A DNA stretch of 64,000 bases from Nonomuraea typhae (GTDB lineage: Bacteria; Actinomycetota; Actinomycetes; Streptosporangiales; Streptosporangiaceae), in assembly GCF_009760925.1 (NCBI RefSeq), contig NZ_VRLV01000013.1:242197-306196 (forward strand), read 5' to 3'. Below, piece after piece: positions 7,947 through 16,287 of this stretch. A program made the position numbers and the translations under genes. Positions within the stretch are counted from its first letter, which is position 1. Every line of letters starts with the position of its first letter. A model generated the notes under the pieces. The model did no database searches. It was not told the DNA's origin and worked only from the letters and a program-made list of their open reading frames with translations.

Positions 7947-8674
7947 CCGTGCTCCAGGGTCGAGTCCGCCTCGGCTTGCACCGTGCTCTGCGGGATCGCA
8001 TCCCTCGGTGTCCGCTTCGGCTCTCTCTCCGTCACCCTTTTGGGCGCCTTCGGCACGACCGCATCCGGCCGCCGCAGGTAGATCGGGCGCGGCTCGCCGA
8101 GCTTCTCCCCCGCCGCCAGCCGTTCGGCCGCCAGCGCGGCCAGAAACCCCGCCAGAGGGTACGGCGGAGCCGCCGCGTGCCCCAGGATCTCGGGATAGAG
8201 GTCGGCCCCGGCCACCGGCAGCCCGTCGAGCGGGATGTCGGCGGGCTTGTCCACGAACGGCCCGGCGGCCCGGGTGCGGGCGTCGTCGTAGCGGGCCCAG
8301 AACAGCTCCTTGCGCCGGGCGTCGGTCACCGCCAGGAACGGCTCCTCGCGGCGGGTGCCGTAGGCGAGGGCGTCGAGCGTGCAGATGCCGTAGACCTCCG
8401 CCAGCCCGAGCGCGGTGCCGAGCCCCTGGGCGGTCATGAGCCCGACGCGCAGCCCGGTGTAGGGGCCGGGGCCGGTGCCGGCCACGATCGTGGTCACCTG
8501 GCGCAGCGGGACGCCCGCCTCGGCCAGGACCTTCTGGATCGTGGGCACGAGCAGCTCGCCGTGGCGGCGGGCGTCGACCGTGGTGGACTCGGCGAGCACC
8601 CGGTGGCCGTCGTGGAGGGCGGCGGTGACGGCGGGTGTCGCGGTATCGAAAGCCAGGACCAGCACGACAATCAA
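7943..8674 (-). CDS. tsaB: tRNA threonylcarbamoyladenosine biosynthesis protein TsaB
   Basis: TsaB is the catalytically inert ASKHA partner of TsaD. The N-terminus LVLAFDTATPAVTAAL and the block TIVAGTGPGPYTGLRVGL with ALGTA are typical. The C-terminal tail beyond about residue 215 is basic (KAPKRVTEREPKRTPR) and probably disordered. The longest frame begins at TTG 8674; a GTG at 8665 would give MLVLAFDT and fits family alignments better, so the true start may be there. The stop overlaps rimI by 4 bases. Confidence 0.92.
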   Translation of the reverse strand: MIVVLVLAFDTATPAVTAALHDGHRVLAESTTVDARRHGELLVPTIQKVLAEAGVPLRQVTTIVAGTGPGPYTGLRVGLMTAQGLGTALGLAEVYGICTLDALAYGTRREEPFLAVTDARRKELFWARYDDARTRAAGPFVDKPADIPLDGLPVAGADLYPEILGHAAAPPYPLAGFLAALAAERLAAGEKLGEPRPIYLRRPDAVVPKAPKRVTEREPKRTPRDAIPQSTVQAEADSTLEHG

Positions 8675-8690
8675 GCCTACCGGCCCGGCG

Positions 8691-9599
8691 TCATGCCCAT
8701 CCTGTTCGCCGGCGAAGCCAGTCGAGCGCGATCTCCCCCTGCGCCGCCTGGAAGGCCCGGACGGTGGGGATTCCGGGGGGCGGGGGCCGGCGGCTCTGCC
8801 GTACGAAATAGCCGGTGAGCGCGGCCAGGACGCAGGTCATGGCGGGGTCGGGGTCGGGGAGCAGCTCGCCGGGGTGGGGACCGCCCTGAAGGGCGACGGA
8901 GGGCAGCATGCCGAGGCGGTCGAACCAGGGGGCGCCCAGGCAAGCGTAGGGCCAGTCGACGACGTAGACGCGGTCGGCGGTGAGCAGGACGTTGTCGGCG
9001 CGCAGGTCGGCGTGTACGAGGGTGTCGCCCGCGGCGGCCTGCGCCCAGCCGGACTCCAGTTCGGCCAGGGCGTCGAGGTTGCGGGTGATCCACGGGTCGA
9101 GGCCCTGTTTGTCCTCCTCGAGCAGCAGCCGCCAGCCGCGGAACATCTCGCCGAAGACCTTGCCTATGGGCGGGACGGCGAGAGGGGAGGGGGTGAGCTC
9201 GGCGGCGAGCCGGTCGACGGCGGCCAGGACGCGGTCGAGCTCGTCGCGGCGCCAGGGCGTGGCGGGCGGGTGGCCGTCGACGTTCTCGAAGAGGAGCACG
9301 ACCCAGCCGTCGTGTTCGAAGGAGGTCAGCAGGCGCGGCGCGGGCACGGCGGCGGGCAGCGCGGCGGACACGCGCGCCTCGGCCCGGTAGAGCTCGGTCG
9401 ACCGGTCGTTGACGCCGGGGGCGACGGCTTTGACGAAGGCCCGCTCGCCGGTGTCGAGCAGCAGGCGGGCGGCGGTGGCCGGGGAGAAGCCGCCGGTCTG
9501 GGTCACGGCCTCGACGACCCGGCCGCCGAGGTACTCCTCGACCCGGGCGCGCACCGGCGCGGCCACCTCCTGCCAGGGGACGCGTGCGGAAGACATCAT
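8691..9599 (-). CDS. Phosphotransferase of the aminoglycoside/choline kinase fold
   Basis: This 302-residue protein carries the catalytic loop HADLRADN and the metal-binding VVDWPYA of the APH family. An N-terminal lobe has a putative ATP Lys (RAFVKAV) and Glu. Family members phosphorylate small molecules such as aminoglycosides, homoserine or choline; nothing here fixes the substrate, and resistance should not be assumed. The start overlaps the sortase stop by 4 bases, so the two are co-transcribed. It sits in a block that separates tsaE from tsaB in an otherwise conserved run. Confidence 0.85.
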   Translation of the reverse strand: MMSSARVPWQEVAAPVRARVEEYLGGRVVEAVTQTGGFSPATAARLLLDTGERAFVKAVAPGVNDRSTELYRAEARVSAALPAAVPAPRLLTSFEHDGWVVLLFENVDGHPPATPWRRDELDRVLAAVDRLAAELTPSPLAVPPIGKVFGEMFRGWRLLLEEDKQGLDPWITRNLDALAELESGWAQAAAGDTLVHADLRADNVLLTADRVYVVDWPYACLGAPWFDRLGMLPSVALQGGPHPGELLPDPDPAMTCVLAALTGYFVRQSRRPPPPGIPTVRAFQAAQGEIALDWLRRRTGWA

Positions 9600-10123
9600 G
9601 CGCGGGAAGCGTAGACGATGACGTTGTCGTCGTACTCGCCCTTGACGGTGTCGAAGCGCCCGCCGCAGGTGACCAGCTTGAGCCCTTCGTCAACGTAGAC
9701 CCGCTTGGCCGGGAAGTCGTTCTTGTGTACCTGCTCGACCGAGTCGACTTTGTACTCCACGGTCTTGCCGTCGCTGCGCGCCACCCGGACGAGCTGTCCC
9801 TTGCGCAGGTGGCGCAGCTTGTAGAAGACGGCCGGGGCGTCCTTGGTGTCCACGTGGCCGACGATGACCGAGGCGCCCTTGTCCCCGGGCACCGCGCTCT
9901 TGGAGTACCACCCGGCCATCTTGGGCTTCTCGTACGGCGGCAGCTCGACCTCGCCGTCCTTGGTCAGGCCGAGCTTCATCAGCGGCGCGTCCACCTCGAT
10001 CGAGGGGATGTCGATGCTCTCGGGGACGATCGCCTCGGGCTTTCGTTCCACGGTCCTGCCGAACGCCACCAGCACCAGGCCGGTGATCGCCCCCGCCAGC
10101 ACGACCCGTCCGGCACGGGCCAC
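9596..10123 (-). CDS. Class F sortase
   Basis: A 175-residue transpeptidase with an N-terminal signal anchor (about 7-23) and a sortase beta-barrel. The catalytic His90 lies in VIVGHVDT and Cys153 in LVTCGGRFD; the C-terminal strand reads YDDNVIVYA. This pattern matches the class F sortases of actinobacteria. GTG at 10123, two bases after the stop of the surface-protein gene, gives the normal size; the frame is open further up but runs through that gene. It probably processes the upstream protein, although I see no canonical LPXTG there. Confidence 0.88.
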   Translation of the reverse strand: MARAGRVVLAGAITGLVLVAFGRTVERKPEAIVPESIDIPSIEVDAPLMKLGLTKDGEVELPPYEKPKMAGWYSKSAVPGDKGASVIVGHVDTKDAPAVFYKLRHLRKGQLVRVARSDGKTVEYKVDSVEQVHKNDFPAKRVYVDEGLKLVTCGGRFDTVKGEYDDNVIVYASRA

Positions 10124-10125
10124 GG

Positions 10126-10794
10126 CTAGGCTCGGCGGCGCTTGAGGAGCAGTACGGCGCCGCCGGCCAGAGCCAGGCCCACGATCACGCCGACCGGCCC
10201 GATCGGCGTCGAGGAGTCGTCCCCGGCCTCCTTGCCGGCCATGCCGCCGCCGCCCGCCCTGGGCGCCCTGGTGGGCAGGCCGGTGGGAGTGTCCTCGGCG
10301 GCCCTGACCACGCGCAGCCTGGCCCGGCCGGTGTGGTTGGTGCCGTCGCACTTGACGTCCACGGTGTAGGTGCCGCGCTTGACGGTGCCGGAGACCTGCG
10401 CCTGCCCGCGTACCCAGGGCACGGCCGGGGGCGGGGCGGTGGAGGTGGGCGTGGCGCTGGGCGTGGTGGGCGGCACGGGGTTGAGCGTCACGCCGGACAG
10501 GAAGGCGTTGGAGGAGGCGGTGCCGACGTGCGTGGGGCCGCCGGTGGGCACGGGGCAGTTGGCCAGGATCCACACCCGGGAGGTCTCACCGGCGGTGACC
10601 CGGTCGGGGTTGAGCTGGACGTCGACGGAGGCGCGGGTGGTCGTCGGGGACGTCGTGGCGGTCGCGGTGGGGCTGCCCGTCGCGGCTGTGGGCGTCGGTG
10701 AGCCCGTGGGGGTGGTGGAGGCGTCGGCTGTGCAGCCGACGACACCGACCATGACGATGGCTCCTGCGCACGCGACTTGCCTGACCCTGAGCAC
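10126..10794 (-). CDS. Exported surface protein paired with sortase
   Basis: The 222-residue protein starts with a signal peptide and lipobox (GVVGC, Cys21), then a Thr/Pro/Ser linker (about 25-55). A beta-rich domain contains two Cys (ILANC, DVKC). A second linker leads to a C-terminal membrane helix (about 197-216) and the tail LKRRRA. A helix plus basic tail resembles a sortase-type sorting signal, but no LPXTG is visible; LPTRAP (about 174-179) is the nearest. GTG start. It resembles the 39306-39908 product over the Cys-containing domain, and both are followed by sortase-like genes. Confidence 0.78.
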   Translation of the reverse strand: MLRVRQVACAGAIVMVGVVGCTADASTTPTGSPTPTAATGSPTATATTSPTTTRASVDVQLNPDRVTAGETSRVWILANCPVPTGGPTHVGTASSNAFLSGVTLNPVPPTTPSATPTSTAPPPAVPWVRGQAQVSGTVKRGTYTVDVKCDGTNHTGRARLRVVRAAEDTPTGLPTRAPRAGGGGMAGKEAGDDSSTPIGPVGVIVGLALAGGAVLLLKRRRA

Positions 10795-10960
10795 GGCCGC
10801 ACCCCACTCCGCCGACTTTCCTCAGCATCCACCAGAAATGCGGATACTTTCCCCACCTGATACCCAGAAAATCTGGGGAAATCCATGACCAATGATCATG
10901 ATTTCCGCCAATCTCGATACCCGTCAAGGGTGCCAGGGTCGCCGGAGCCAGGGCGGGGTT
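10795..10960. other. 166-bp promoter spacer of the surface-protein/sortase genes
   Basis: The spacer lies between tsaE and the surface-protein gene, so it should hold the promoter of the inserted block. A short hairpin (CCCAGA, AAA loop, TCTGGG; 10863-10877) and an AT-richer patch with TGATCATGATT (10892-10902) are visible. I see no convincing -35/-10 pair. Confidence 0.4.
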
Positions 10961-11422
10961 TTACTCTTCTTCGCGATCAGACGGCGTGTCGGCCCACCGG
11001 GCGCCCACGCCGCGCAGGCTGACCAGGCGGGCGTCGTCGCCGCCCTCGCGGTCGATGTGGATCTCCAGCCGGTCCTCCGCCAGGCCCTCCACCAGGCCCT
11101 CGCCCCACTCGACCACGGTCACCGACTCCTCCAGCGAGGCGTCCAGGTCGAGGTCGTCGACCTCCAGGTCGCCGCCCAGCCGGTAGGCGTCCACGTGCAC
11201 CAGCGGCGGGCCTTCGCACAGCGAGGGGTGCACGCGGGCGATGACGAAGGTCGGCGAGGTGATCGGGCCGCGCACCTTCAGCCCTTCGGCCAGGCCCTGA
11301 ACCAGCGTGGTCTTCCCGGCGCCCAGCGGGCCGGACAACACCAGCAGATCCCCCGCGCGCAGCCGGGCCGACAGCCGCGCGCCGTACGCACGCATGTCCT
11401 CGGCGGTGGCGAGCCTTTCCAC
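10961..11422 (-). CDS. tsaE: tRNA threonylcarbamoyladenosine biosynthesis ATPase TsaE
   Basis: This 153-residue P-loop ATPase cycles the TsaB-TsaD complex. Walker A is GPLGAGKTT (31-39), followed by the TsaE block GPITSPTFVIA and a HVDAYRL segment. The C-terminal tail is acidic (DREEE). GTG at 11422 shares one base with the preceding TAG (TAGTG) and has GGAGG five bases upstream; longer readings run through the hydrolase gene. It is the last gene of the acpS-nnr-alr-hydrolase run and is separated from tsaB by the inserted sortase block. Confidence 0.94.
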   Translation of the reverse strand: MERLATAEDMRAYGARLSARLRAGDLLVLSGPLGAGKTTLVQGLAEGLKVRGPITSPTFVIARVHPSLCEGPPLVHVDAYRLGGDLEVDDLDLDASLEESVTVVEWGEGLVEGLAEDRLEIHIDREGGDDARLVSLRGVGARWADTPSDREEE

Positions 11423-12468
11423 TAGACCTCCTTGATCAGGTCGCGCAGCGCCTCGTTGACCACGGCCGGACGCTCGAGCTGGATGAGATGGGAGGTGTCG
11501 GGCACCTCGGTGAAGCTCGCCTTGGGCAGCGCCTCGGCCATGGCCCTGCCGTGGTCGGGCGGGGTCAGCCAGTCCTTGTCGCCCACCAGGATCGCCGTCG
11601 GCACCGGGTCGAGCACGTGCAGCGCGGAGAGCTTGTCGTGGTTCATCAGCGCCGGGTAGAAGTTCGCGAACACCTCGGTCGGGGTGGCGCGGATCATGGA
11701 CTCGGCGAAGTCCACCAGCGTCGGGCTGACGTTCTTGGAGTCGCCGAAGCCGATGAGGCGGGTGATGAGGAAGGCGATGTCGCTGCCGGCGTGGCGGGTC
11801 TTGTCGATGAGGCTGCCGCCGCGCCTGCCCAGCAGCGAGATCGTGCCGGGCGCGACCTTGTGGACCGCCTTGGAGACCACCGCGGGCAGGCCCAGGGTCA
11901 GCTCGGCCAGCTTGCCCGCGCTGGTGGCCATGAGGCAGACCGCGCGGATCTTCTCGCCGAACAACTCCGGGTGGCGATCGGCCAGCGCCATGATGGTCAT
12001 GCCGCCCATCGAGTGGCCGACCAGCACGCACGGCCCGGGCACGAAGCGCTCCAGCACCTCGGCCAGGTCGTCGCCGAGCCGGTCGATCGTGCTGTCCTCG
12101 GCGGCGGCGCGCTGGGAGCGGCCGTGAGAGCGCTGGTCCCACAGCACGATGCGGTAGTCCTCGCGCAGGTCACGGCGCTGGTAGTGCCAGGACTCCAGGT
12201 TGAGGCAGTAGCCGTGACAGAACACGATGGTCAGCGGCGCGTCCTCGGGGCCGTCGACCTGCACGTGCAGGTCGACGCCGTCGGAGGTGGTGAGGGTGCG
12301 CTCCCTGCCGCGAAGCTCGCCGAAGGGCTCGCTGGCCTCGGCGTCGGGGCGCAGCCTGATCCGGCCCACCGCCAGGCGCTTGGCCAGGGCCAGCCCCGCG
12401 ACGCCCGCGGACGCGGCGCCGACGATCGCGCCGGCGATCCCTACCTTCCGCCGTGTTGTCGTCGTCAT
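11422..12468 (-). CDS. Alpha/beta hydrolase
   Basis: A 348-residue hydrolase with an N-terminal hydrophobic segment (about 9-27, probably a membrane anchor). The oxyanion segment is FCHGYCLNLESW and the nucleophile elbow GHSMGG; the Asp (LVGDKDWLTPPDHG) and His (PDTSHLIQLE) complete the triad. The substrate is unknown. Genes of this type lie between alr and tsaE in many actinomycetes, so a wall or lipid role is possible but unproven. The start overlaps alr by 4 bases. Confidence 0.88.
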   Translation of the reverse strand: MTTTTRRKVGIAGAIVGAASAGVAGLALAKRLAVGRIRLRPDAEASEPFGELRGRERTLTTSDGVDLHVQVDGPEDAPLTIVFCHGYCLNLESWHYQRRDLREDYRIVLWDQRSHGRSQRAAAEDSTIDRLGDDLAEVLERFVPGPCVLVGHSMGGMTIMALADRHPELFGEKIRAVCLMATSAGKLAELTLGLPAVVSKAVHKVAPGTISLLGRRGGSLIDKTRHAGSDIAFLITRLIGFGDSKNVSPTLVDFAESMIRATPTEVFANFYPALMNHDKLSALHVLDPVPTAILVGDKDWLTPPDHGRAMAEALPKASFTEVPDTSHLIQLERPAVVNEALRDLIKEV

Positions 12469-13589
12469 GTCCCCTCATAAACTCTCGGCACCCGTGCGCC
12501 GATCTTCGTCACGATCTCGTGCGTGATCGTGCCGAGGTTATCCGCCCATTCCTGCAAGGTCGGCTCCCCGTCCTTGCCTGGACCGAACAGGATGACCTCG
12601 TCCCCTGAGCCGATGACGTCGTCGTCGACGTCGATCACGAACTGGTCCATGCAGACCCGGCCGGCGATCGCCCTGCGGCGTCCCCCGGCCAGGACCTCGA
12701 CCCGCCCCGTCGCGTGCCTGAGTATCCCGTCGGCGTACCCGAGGGGTACCAGGCCAAGCGTGGTCTCCTGATCTGTGACATAAAGGTGTCCATAGGACAC
12801 TCCGGAATTATCCGGCACGCGCTTGACCAGGGCCAGCCTGGCCACCAGCGTCATCGCCTGGCGCAGGCCGAAGTCACCCTGCTCGGGGATCGGGCTCAGG
12901 CCGTACATGGCGATGCCCGGCCGTGCCAGGTCGAAGCGCGCCCGCGGCAGGCTCACCAGCGCGGCCGAGTTGGCGACGTGCCTGATCACCTGCGAGCCGC
13001 CCAGCCCGGCCTGCTCGGCCAGCTTGAGCGCCTGCTCGAAGGCGTCGAGCTGGCCCTCCACCGACGGATGCCCCGGGATGTCGGCGCAGGCGAAGTGCGA
13101 CCAGAGCCCGACGACCTCGACCGCGCCCTCGGCCTGCAGCCTGGCCGCGCGGGCCAGCAGCTCCGGCCACGCGGCCGGCGGGGCGCCGCCCCTGCTCATC
13201 CCGGTGTCGGCCTCCAGGTGCACCTTCGCGGTGACGCCGGTGGCCCGCGCCGCCGCGGCGAACTCCTCCAGCGACGCCACCCCCGCCGCCGACAGCTCGA
13301 GGTCCGCGCGCAGGGCCTGGCCGTACGGCTCGCCCGGCGTCAGCAGCCACGACAGGATCGGCGCGGTGACGCCCGCGGCCCGCAACGCCAGGCCCTCGCT
13401 CAGCGTGGCGGTGCCGAGCCGGGAGACGCCGGCGTCCAGGATCGTCTCGGAGACCCTCACCAGCCCGTGCCCATAGGCGTCGGCCTTGACCGCGCCCATC
13501 AGCTCGGCGCCCGCGGCGTGCTCCTTGAGCAGCGCGATGTTGTGCCGGATGGCGGACAGGTCGATGCGGGCCTCGGCGGGAGTCGTCAT
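12465..13589 (-). CDS. alr: Alanine racemase
   Basis: This PLP enzyme converts L- to D-alanine for peptidoglycan. Lys35 in AVKADAYGHG binds PLP and Tyr266 (SGVSYGHLY) is the second catalytic base. The C-terminal beta domain ends with the VCMDQFVIDV and HEIVTKIGARVPRVY blocks. The length of 374 residues is normal. It is coupled to the downstream hydrolase by a 4-base overlap and lies 52 bases after nnrDE. Confidence 0.96.
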   Translation of the reverse strand: MTTPAEARIDLSAIRHNIALLKEHAAGAELMGAVKADAYGHGLVRVSETILDAGVSRLGTATLSEGLALRAAGVTAPILSWLLTPGEPYGQALRADLELSAAGVASLEEFAAAARATGVTAKVHLEADTGMSRGGAPPAAWPELLARAARLQAEGAVEVVGLWSHFACADIPGHPSVEGQLDAFEQALKLAEQAGLGGSQVIRHVANSAALVSLPRARFDLARPGIAMYGLSPIPEQGDFGLRQAMTLVARLALVKRVPDNSGVSYGHLYVTDQETTLGLVPLGYADGILRHATGRVEVLAGGRRRAIAGRVCMDQFVIDVDDDVIGSGDEVILFGPGKDGEPTLQEWADNLGTITHEIVTKIGARVPRVYEGT

Positions 13590-13641
13590 CCTTCCAGTGT
13601 GTCAGCTTGACCAGGTGCTTGAGCGGGGTTCGCCGGGGAGG

Positions 13642-15081
13642 CTAGGACAGCGACCTGATGGCCGCCGGGATCGCGGCGGCCACGTCCGCGGTCACCGGCG
13701 GCGCCCCGTCTGCGGCCAGGCCGCCGGCCAGCCCGTGCAGGTAGGCGGCGCAGGATCCGGCGTCGTAACAGCTCAGCCCCTGGGCCAGAAGCACCCCGGC
13801 CACCCCGGCCAGCACGTCCCCGGTGCCGGCCGTGGCCAGCCAGGGTGAGCCGGTGCGGTTGACCCGGACCGGGCGTTCCTCCTCGGCCACCAGCGTCGTG
13901 GCGCCCTTGAGCAGCACGGTCACGCCCAGTTCGGCGGCGGCCCGGCGCGCGTGCTCCAGCCGGTCGGCCTCGACGCGCTCGCGCGGCACCCGGGTCAGCC
14001 GCGCCAGCTCGCCCGCGTGCGGCGTGACGAGCACCGGCGCGCTGCGGCGTAGCAGCGCGGCATCGCGTGAGACCAGAGTCAGCGCGTCGGCGTCCACGAG
14101 CACCGGGACGTCACTGGCCAGCACCTTCCTGGCCAGCTCGTGGGCGAAGTCATCGGTGCCGAGCCCCGGCCCCAGCACCCACGCCTGCACCCGGCCGACG
14201 CCGTCGAGCGAGGGCCGGTCCAGCTCGGTGATGACCGCCTCGGGCCAGTGGGCGCGCACCTGGGCGACGGGCGCGGCGGTGCCGACGTAGCGGACCATGC
14301 CCGCGCCTGCGTGCAGCGCCCCGCCCACGGCCAGGACGGCGGCGCCGGTGTACTCCCGGCCGCCCGCGGCGATGCCCACCACGCCCCTGCGGTACTTGTC
14401 GGATTCCGCGTCCGGCATCGGCAGCAGGTCGGCCACGTCGCCGCCGGTGAGCGCGGCCACGTCGGGGTCGGGCAGGAACGCGCCGAGGCCGATGTCGACG
14501 AGCTCCAGCCGTCCGGTGTGCCCGGCGCCGGGGTCCACGAGCAGCCCGGTCTTGCAGGCGCCCATGGTGACGGTCAGGTGCGCGCGCACCGCCGCGCCGG
14601 CCACCCGGCCCGTGCTCGCGTCCACCCCGGACGGCACGTCCACCGCGACGACCAGCCCTGGGCCGCGGTTGACGCGCTCGGCGAGGGTCGCGTACGGCTC
14701 GCGCAACGCCCCTGAGGCCCCGATGCCGACCAGCCCGTCCACGACCAGATCGGCCCGGTCCACCGCCTCGGGACCGGCGATCCGCCCGCCGGCCAGCTTG
14801 AGCGCGGCCAGCCCCGCCTCGTGCACGCGGCTCCCGGCCAGGACCGCCTCGACCCTGGCGCCGCGCCGCGCCAGCCGTACCCCTGCGTAGAGGGCGTCGC
14901 CGCCGTTGTCGCCGCTGCCGGCGAGCAGGACCACCCGGGAGCCGTAGACGCGCCCGAGCAGCCCGGCGCAGCGTGCGGCCAGCCCGGCGGCGGCGCGCTG
15001 CATCAGGGTGCCCTCGGGCAGCCGTGCCATGAGCGCTTGTTCTGCGGTCCTGATCTGATCGGCGGTGTAGGCGGTAAGCAT
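13642..15081 (-). CDS. nnr: Bifunctional NAD(P)H-hydrate epimerase / dehydratase
   Basis: This 479-residue fusion repairs hydrated NAD(P)H. The N-terminal epimerase domain (about 1-210) has AGSGDNGGDALYAG and the VDVPSGVDASTG block. The C-terminal ADP-dependent dehydratase (about 215-479) has VLGPGLG, LVDADAL, TPHAGELARL and the catalytic ATAGTGDVLAG. The fusion is the usual bacterial form. It lies 9 bases after acpS on the same strand, as in other actinomycetes. Confidence 0.95.
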   Translation of the reverse strand: MLTAYTADQIRTAEQALMARLPEGTLMQRAAAGLAARCAGLLGRVYGSRVVLLAGSGDNGGDALYAGVRLARRGARVEAVLAGSRVHEAGLAALKLAGGRIAGPEAVDRADLVVDGLVGIGASGALREPYATLAERVNRGPGLVVAVDVPSGVDASTGRVAGAAVRAHLTVTMGACKTGLLVDPGAGHTGRLELVDIGLGAFLPDPDVAALTGGDVADLLPMPDAESDKYRRGVVGIAAGGREYTGAAVLAVGGALHAGAGMVRYVGTAAPVAQVRAHWPEAVITELDRPSLDGVGRVQAWVLGPGLGTDDFAHELARKVLASDVPVLVDADALTLVSRDAALLRRSAPVLVTPHAGELARLTRVPRERVEADRLEHARRAAAELGVTVLLKGATTLVAEEERPVRVNRTGSPWLATAGTGDVLAGVAGVLLAQGLSCYDAGSCAAYLHGLAGGLAADGAPPVTADVAAAIPAAIRSLS

Positions 15082-15090
15082 GATCCGAAG

Positions 15091-15444
15091 CTATCCCTCC
15101 GCGATCACGTAGGCCATCGCCACTCCGGCGTCGTGGGACATGGACAGGTGCCAGCGTTTGACGCCCAGGCCGTAGGCCACTTCGGCGGCCTTGCCGGTGA
15201 TGCGGAGTTCGGGGCGGCCGGTGTCGTCGCAGACGACCTCGGCTTCCAGGTGGCCGAGGCCGCGGGGGGCGCCCAGCGCCTTGGCCACGGCCTCCTTGGC
15301 GGCGAAGCGGGCGGCCAGGGAGTGGATCGCGCGGCCCTCCTGCTCCTGCGCGGTGAACAGCCGGTCGCGCAACCCGGTCGTGCGCTCCAGCGCAGCCTCC
15401 AAGCGCGCGACGTCCACCACGTCCACCCCGATGCCCAGGATCAT
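15091..15444 (-). CDS. acpS: Holo-[acyl-carrier-protein] synthase AcpS
   Basis: AcpS transfers phosphopantetheine from CoA to the acyl carrier protein. The 117-residue protein has the metal site GIGVDVVDVARLE (Asp8 region) and RFAAKEAVAKALG, the two family signatures, and ends with HLSMSHDAGVAMA. Length is normal for the trimeric AcpS class. It lies 21 bases after the TetR gene and 9 before nnr, so it probably belongs to one transcript. Confidence 0.95.
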   Translation of the reverse strand: MILGIGVDVVDVARLEAALERTTGLRDRLFTAQEQEGRAIHSLAARFAAKEAVAKALGAPRGLGHLEAEVVCDDTGRPELRITGKAAEVAYGLGVKRWHLSMSHDAGVAMAYVIAEG

Positions 15445-15465
15445 CCTCTCAGGCTAACGGCCGGG

Positions 15466-16188
15466 TCAGAGGCGGGTTGCCAGGCCGTCCAGGATGCGGT
15501 CCACGCCGTAGCGGAAGTCACGGTCGCGGATCTTGGACGGGTCGTCGTTCAGCAGTTGCTCGTCGAGCTCCTGCAGCCGGGGGAGTTCGCGGTTGGCGTG
15601 CATGGCGGCCTCGCGGACCTGGACGACGAGCTCCTCCTCGGTCTGGCCGAGCCTGGCCAGCATGGACAGCAGCGCGGCCTCGCTGGTCGTCATGCCGACG
15701 ACGTAGGAGATGAGGGTGCCCATGGCCTGGTTGGCCTCGCTGAGCTCGAAGCCGGCGGCCTGGAAGAGGGCGAGCATGCGGTCGCTCTGGCGCATCAGGT
15801 TGGGCCCGAGCTCGGCCAGGCCGACCTGTCCGAAGACGGAGGCCACCCACGGGTGGCGCAGGATCATGGAGCGCAGGCTGTCGGCGCATCCGGACGCGGC
15901 CTCCCGCCAGTCGCCCGGCCCGGTGGCTTCAGGTACCCGCAGCTCGCCGTACACCTCGTCGACGACGAGCTCGATGAGCTCGTCCTTGTTGGCCACGTGG
16001 CGGTAGAGGGAGGTGGCGCCGGCGTTGAGCCGGGTGCCGAGGGTGCGCATGCTGAGGTTGTCGATGCCCTCCTCGTCGAGGAGTTTCACCGCCTCGGCGA
16101 CGATGCGTTCGCGGCTGAGCGCGGGTGGTTGTTGCTGACGGCGGGGGCGGGTCCAGACCGACGGAATAGGCTGCTTCTGGGCGGGCAT
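15466..16188 (-). CDS. TetR-family transcriptional regulator
   Basis: A 240-residue repressor with a basic N-terminal extension (about 1-22). The helix-turn-helix lies at about 25-70 (RERIVAEAVKLLDEEGIDNLSMRTLGTRLNAG...TSLYRHVANKDELIELV, shown in part). The C-terminal domain resembles the TetR_C group, which binds small lipophilic ligands. The ATG at 16188 follows GAGGAG. A perfect inverted repeat 43 bases upstream is the likely autoregulatory operator. Confidence 0.9.
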   Translation of the reverse strand: MPAQKQPIPSVWTRPRRQQQPPALSRERIVAEAVKLLDEEGIDNLSMRTLGTRLNAGATSLYRHVANKDELIELVVDEVYGELRVPEATGPGDWREAASGCADSLRSMILRHPWVASVFGQVGLAELGPNLMRQSDRMLALFQAAGFELSEANQAMGTLISYVVGMTTSEAALLSMLARLGQTEEELVVQVREAAMHANRELPRLQELDEQLLNDDPSKIRDRDFRYGVDRILDGLATRL

Positions 16189-16230
16189 GCGGATCTCCTC
16201 TCGACCTTATCCGTCCAGCGTAGCGCACAT

Positions 16231-16248
16231 TGTTCGCGATGGCGAACA
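16231..16248. promoter_or_regulatory. Probable TetR operator
   Basis: TGTTCGC, a 4-base spacer (GATG) and GCGAACA form a perfect inverted repeat in the promoter region of the TetR gene (start 16188). Arm length and position fit TetR-family operators. A TACGCT on the minus strand (16217-16222) could be the -10 of the regulated promoter, putting the operator near the -35. Confidence 0.65.
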
Positions 16249-16287
16249 TAAAGCATGCCCGCGAACGACGTTCCCGCCGGAAGGCCC

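Noticed and set aside
8691..9599. Aminoglycoside resistance gene
   Set aside because: Only the general kinase fold is supported; the family includes many metabolic kinases and the neighbourhood is housekeeping and surface genes.
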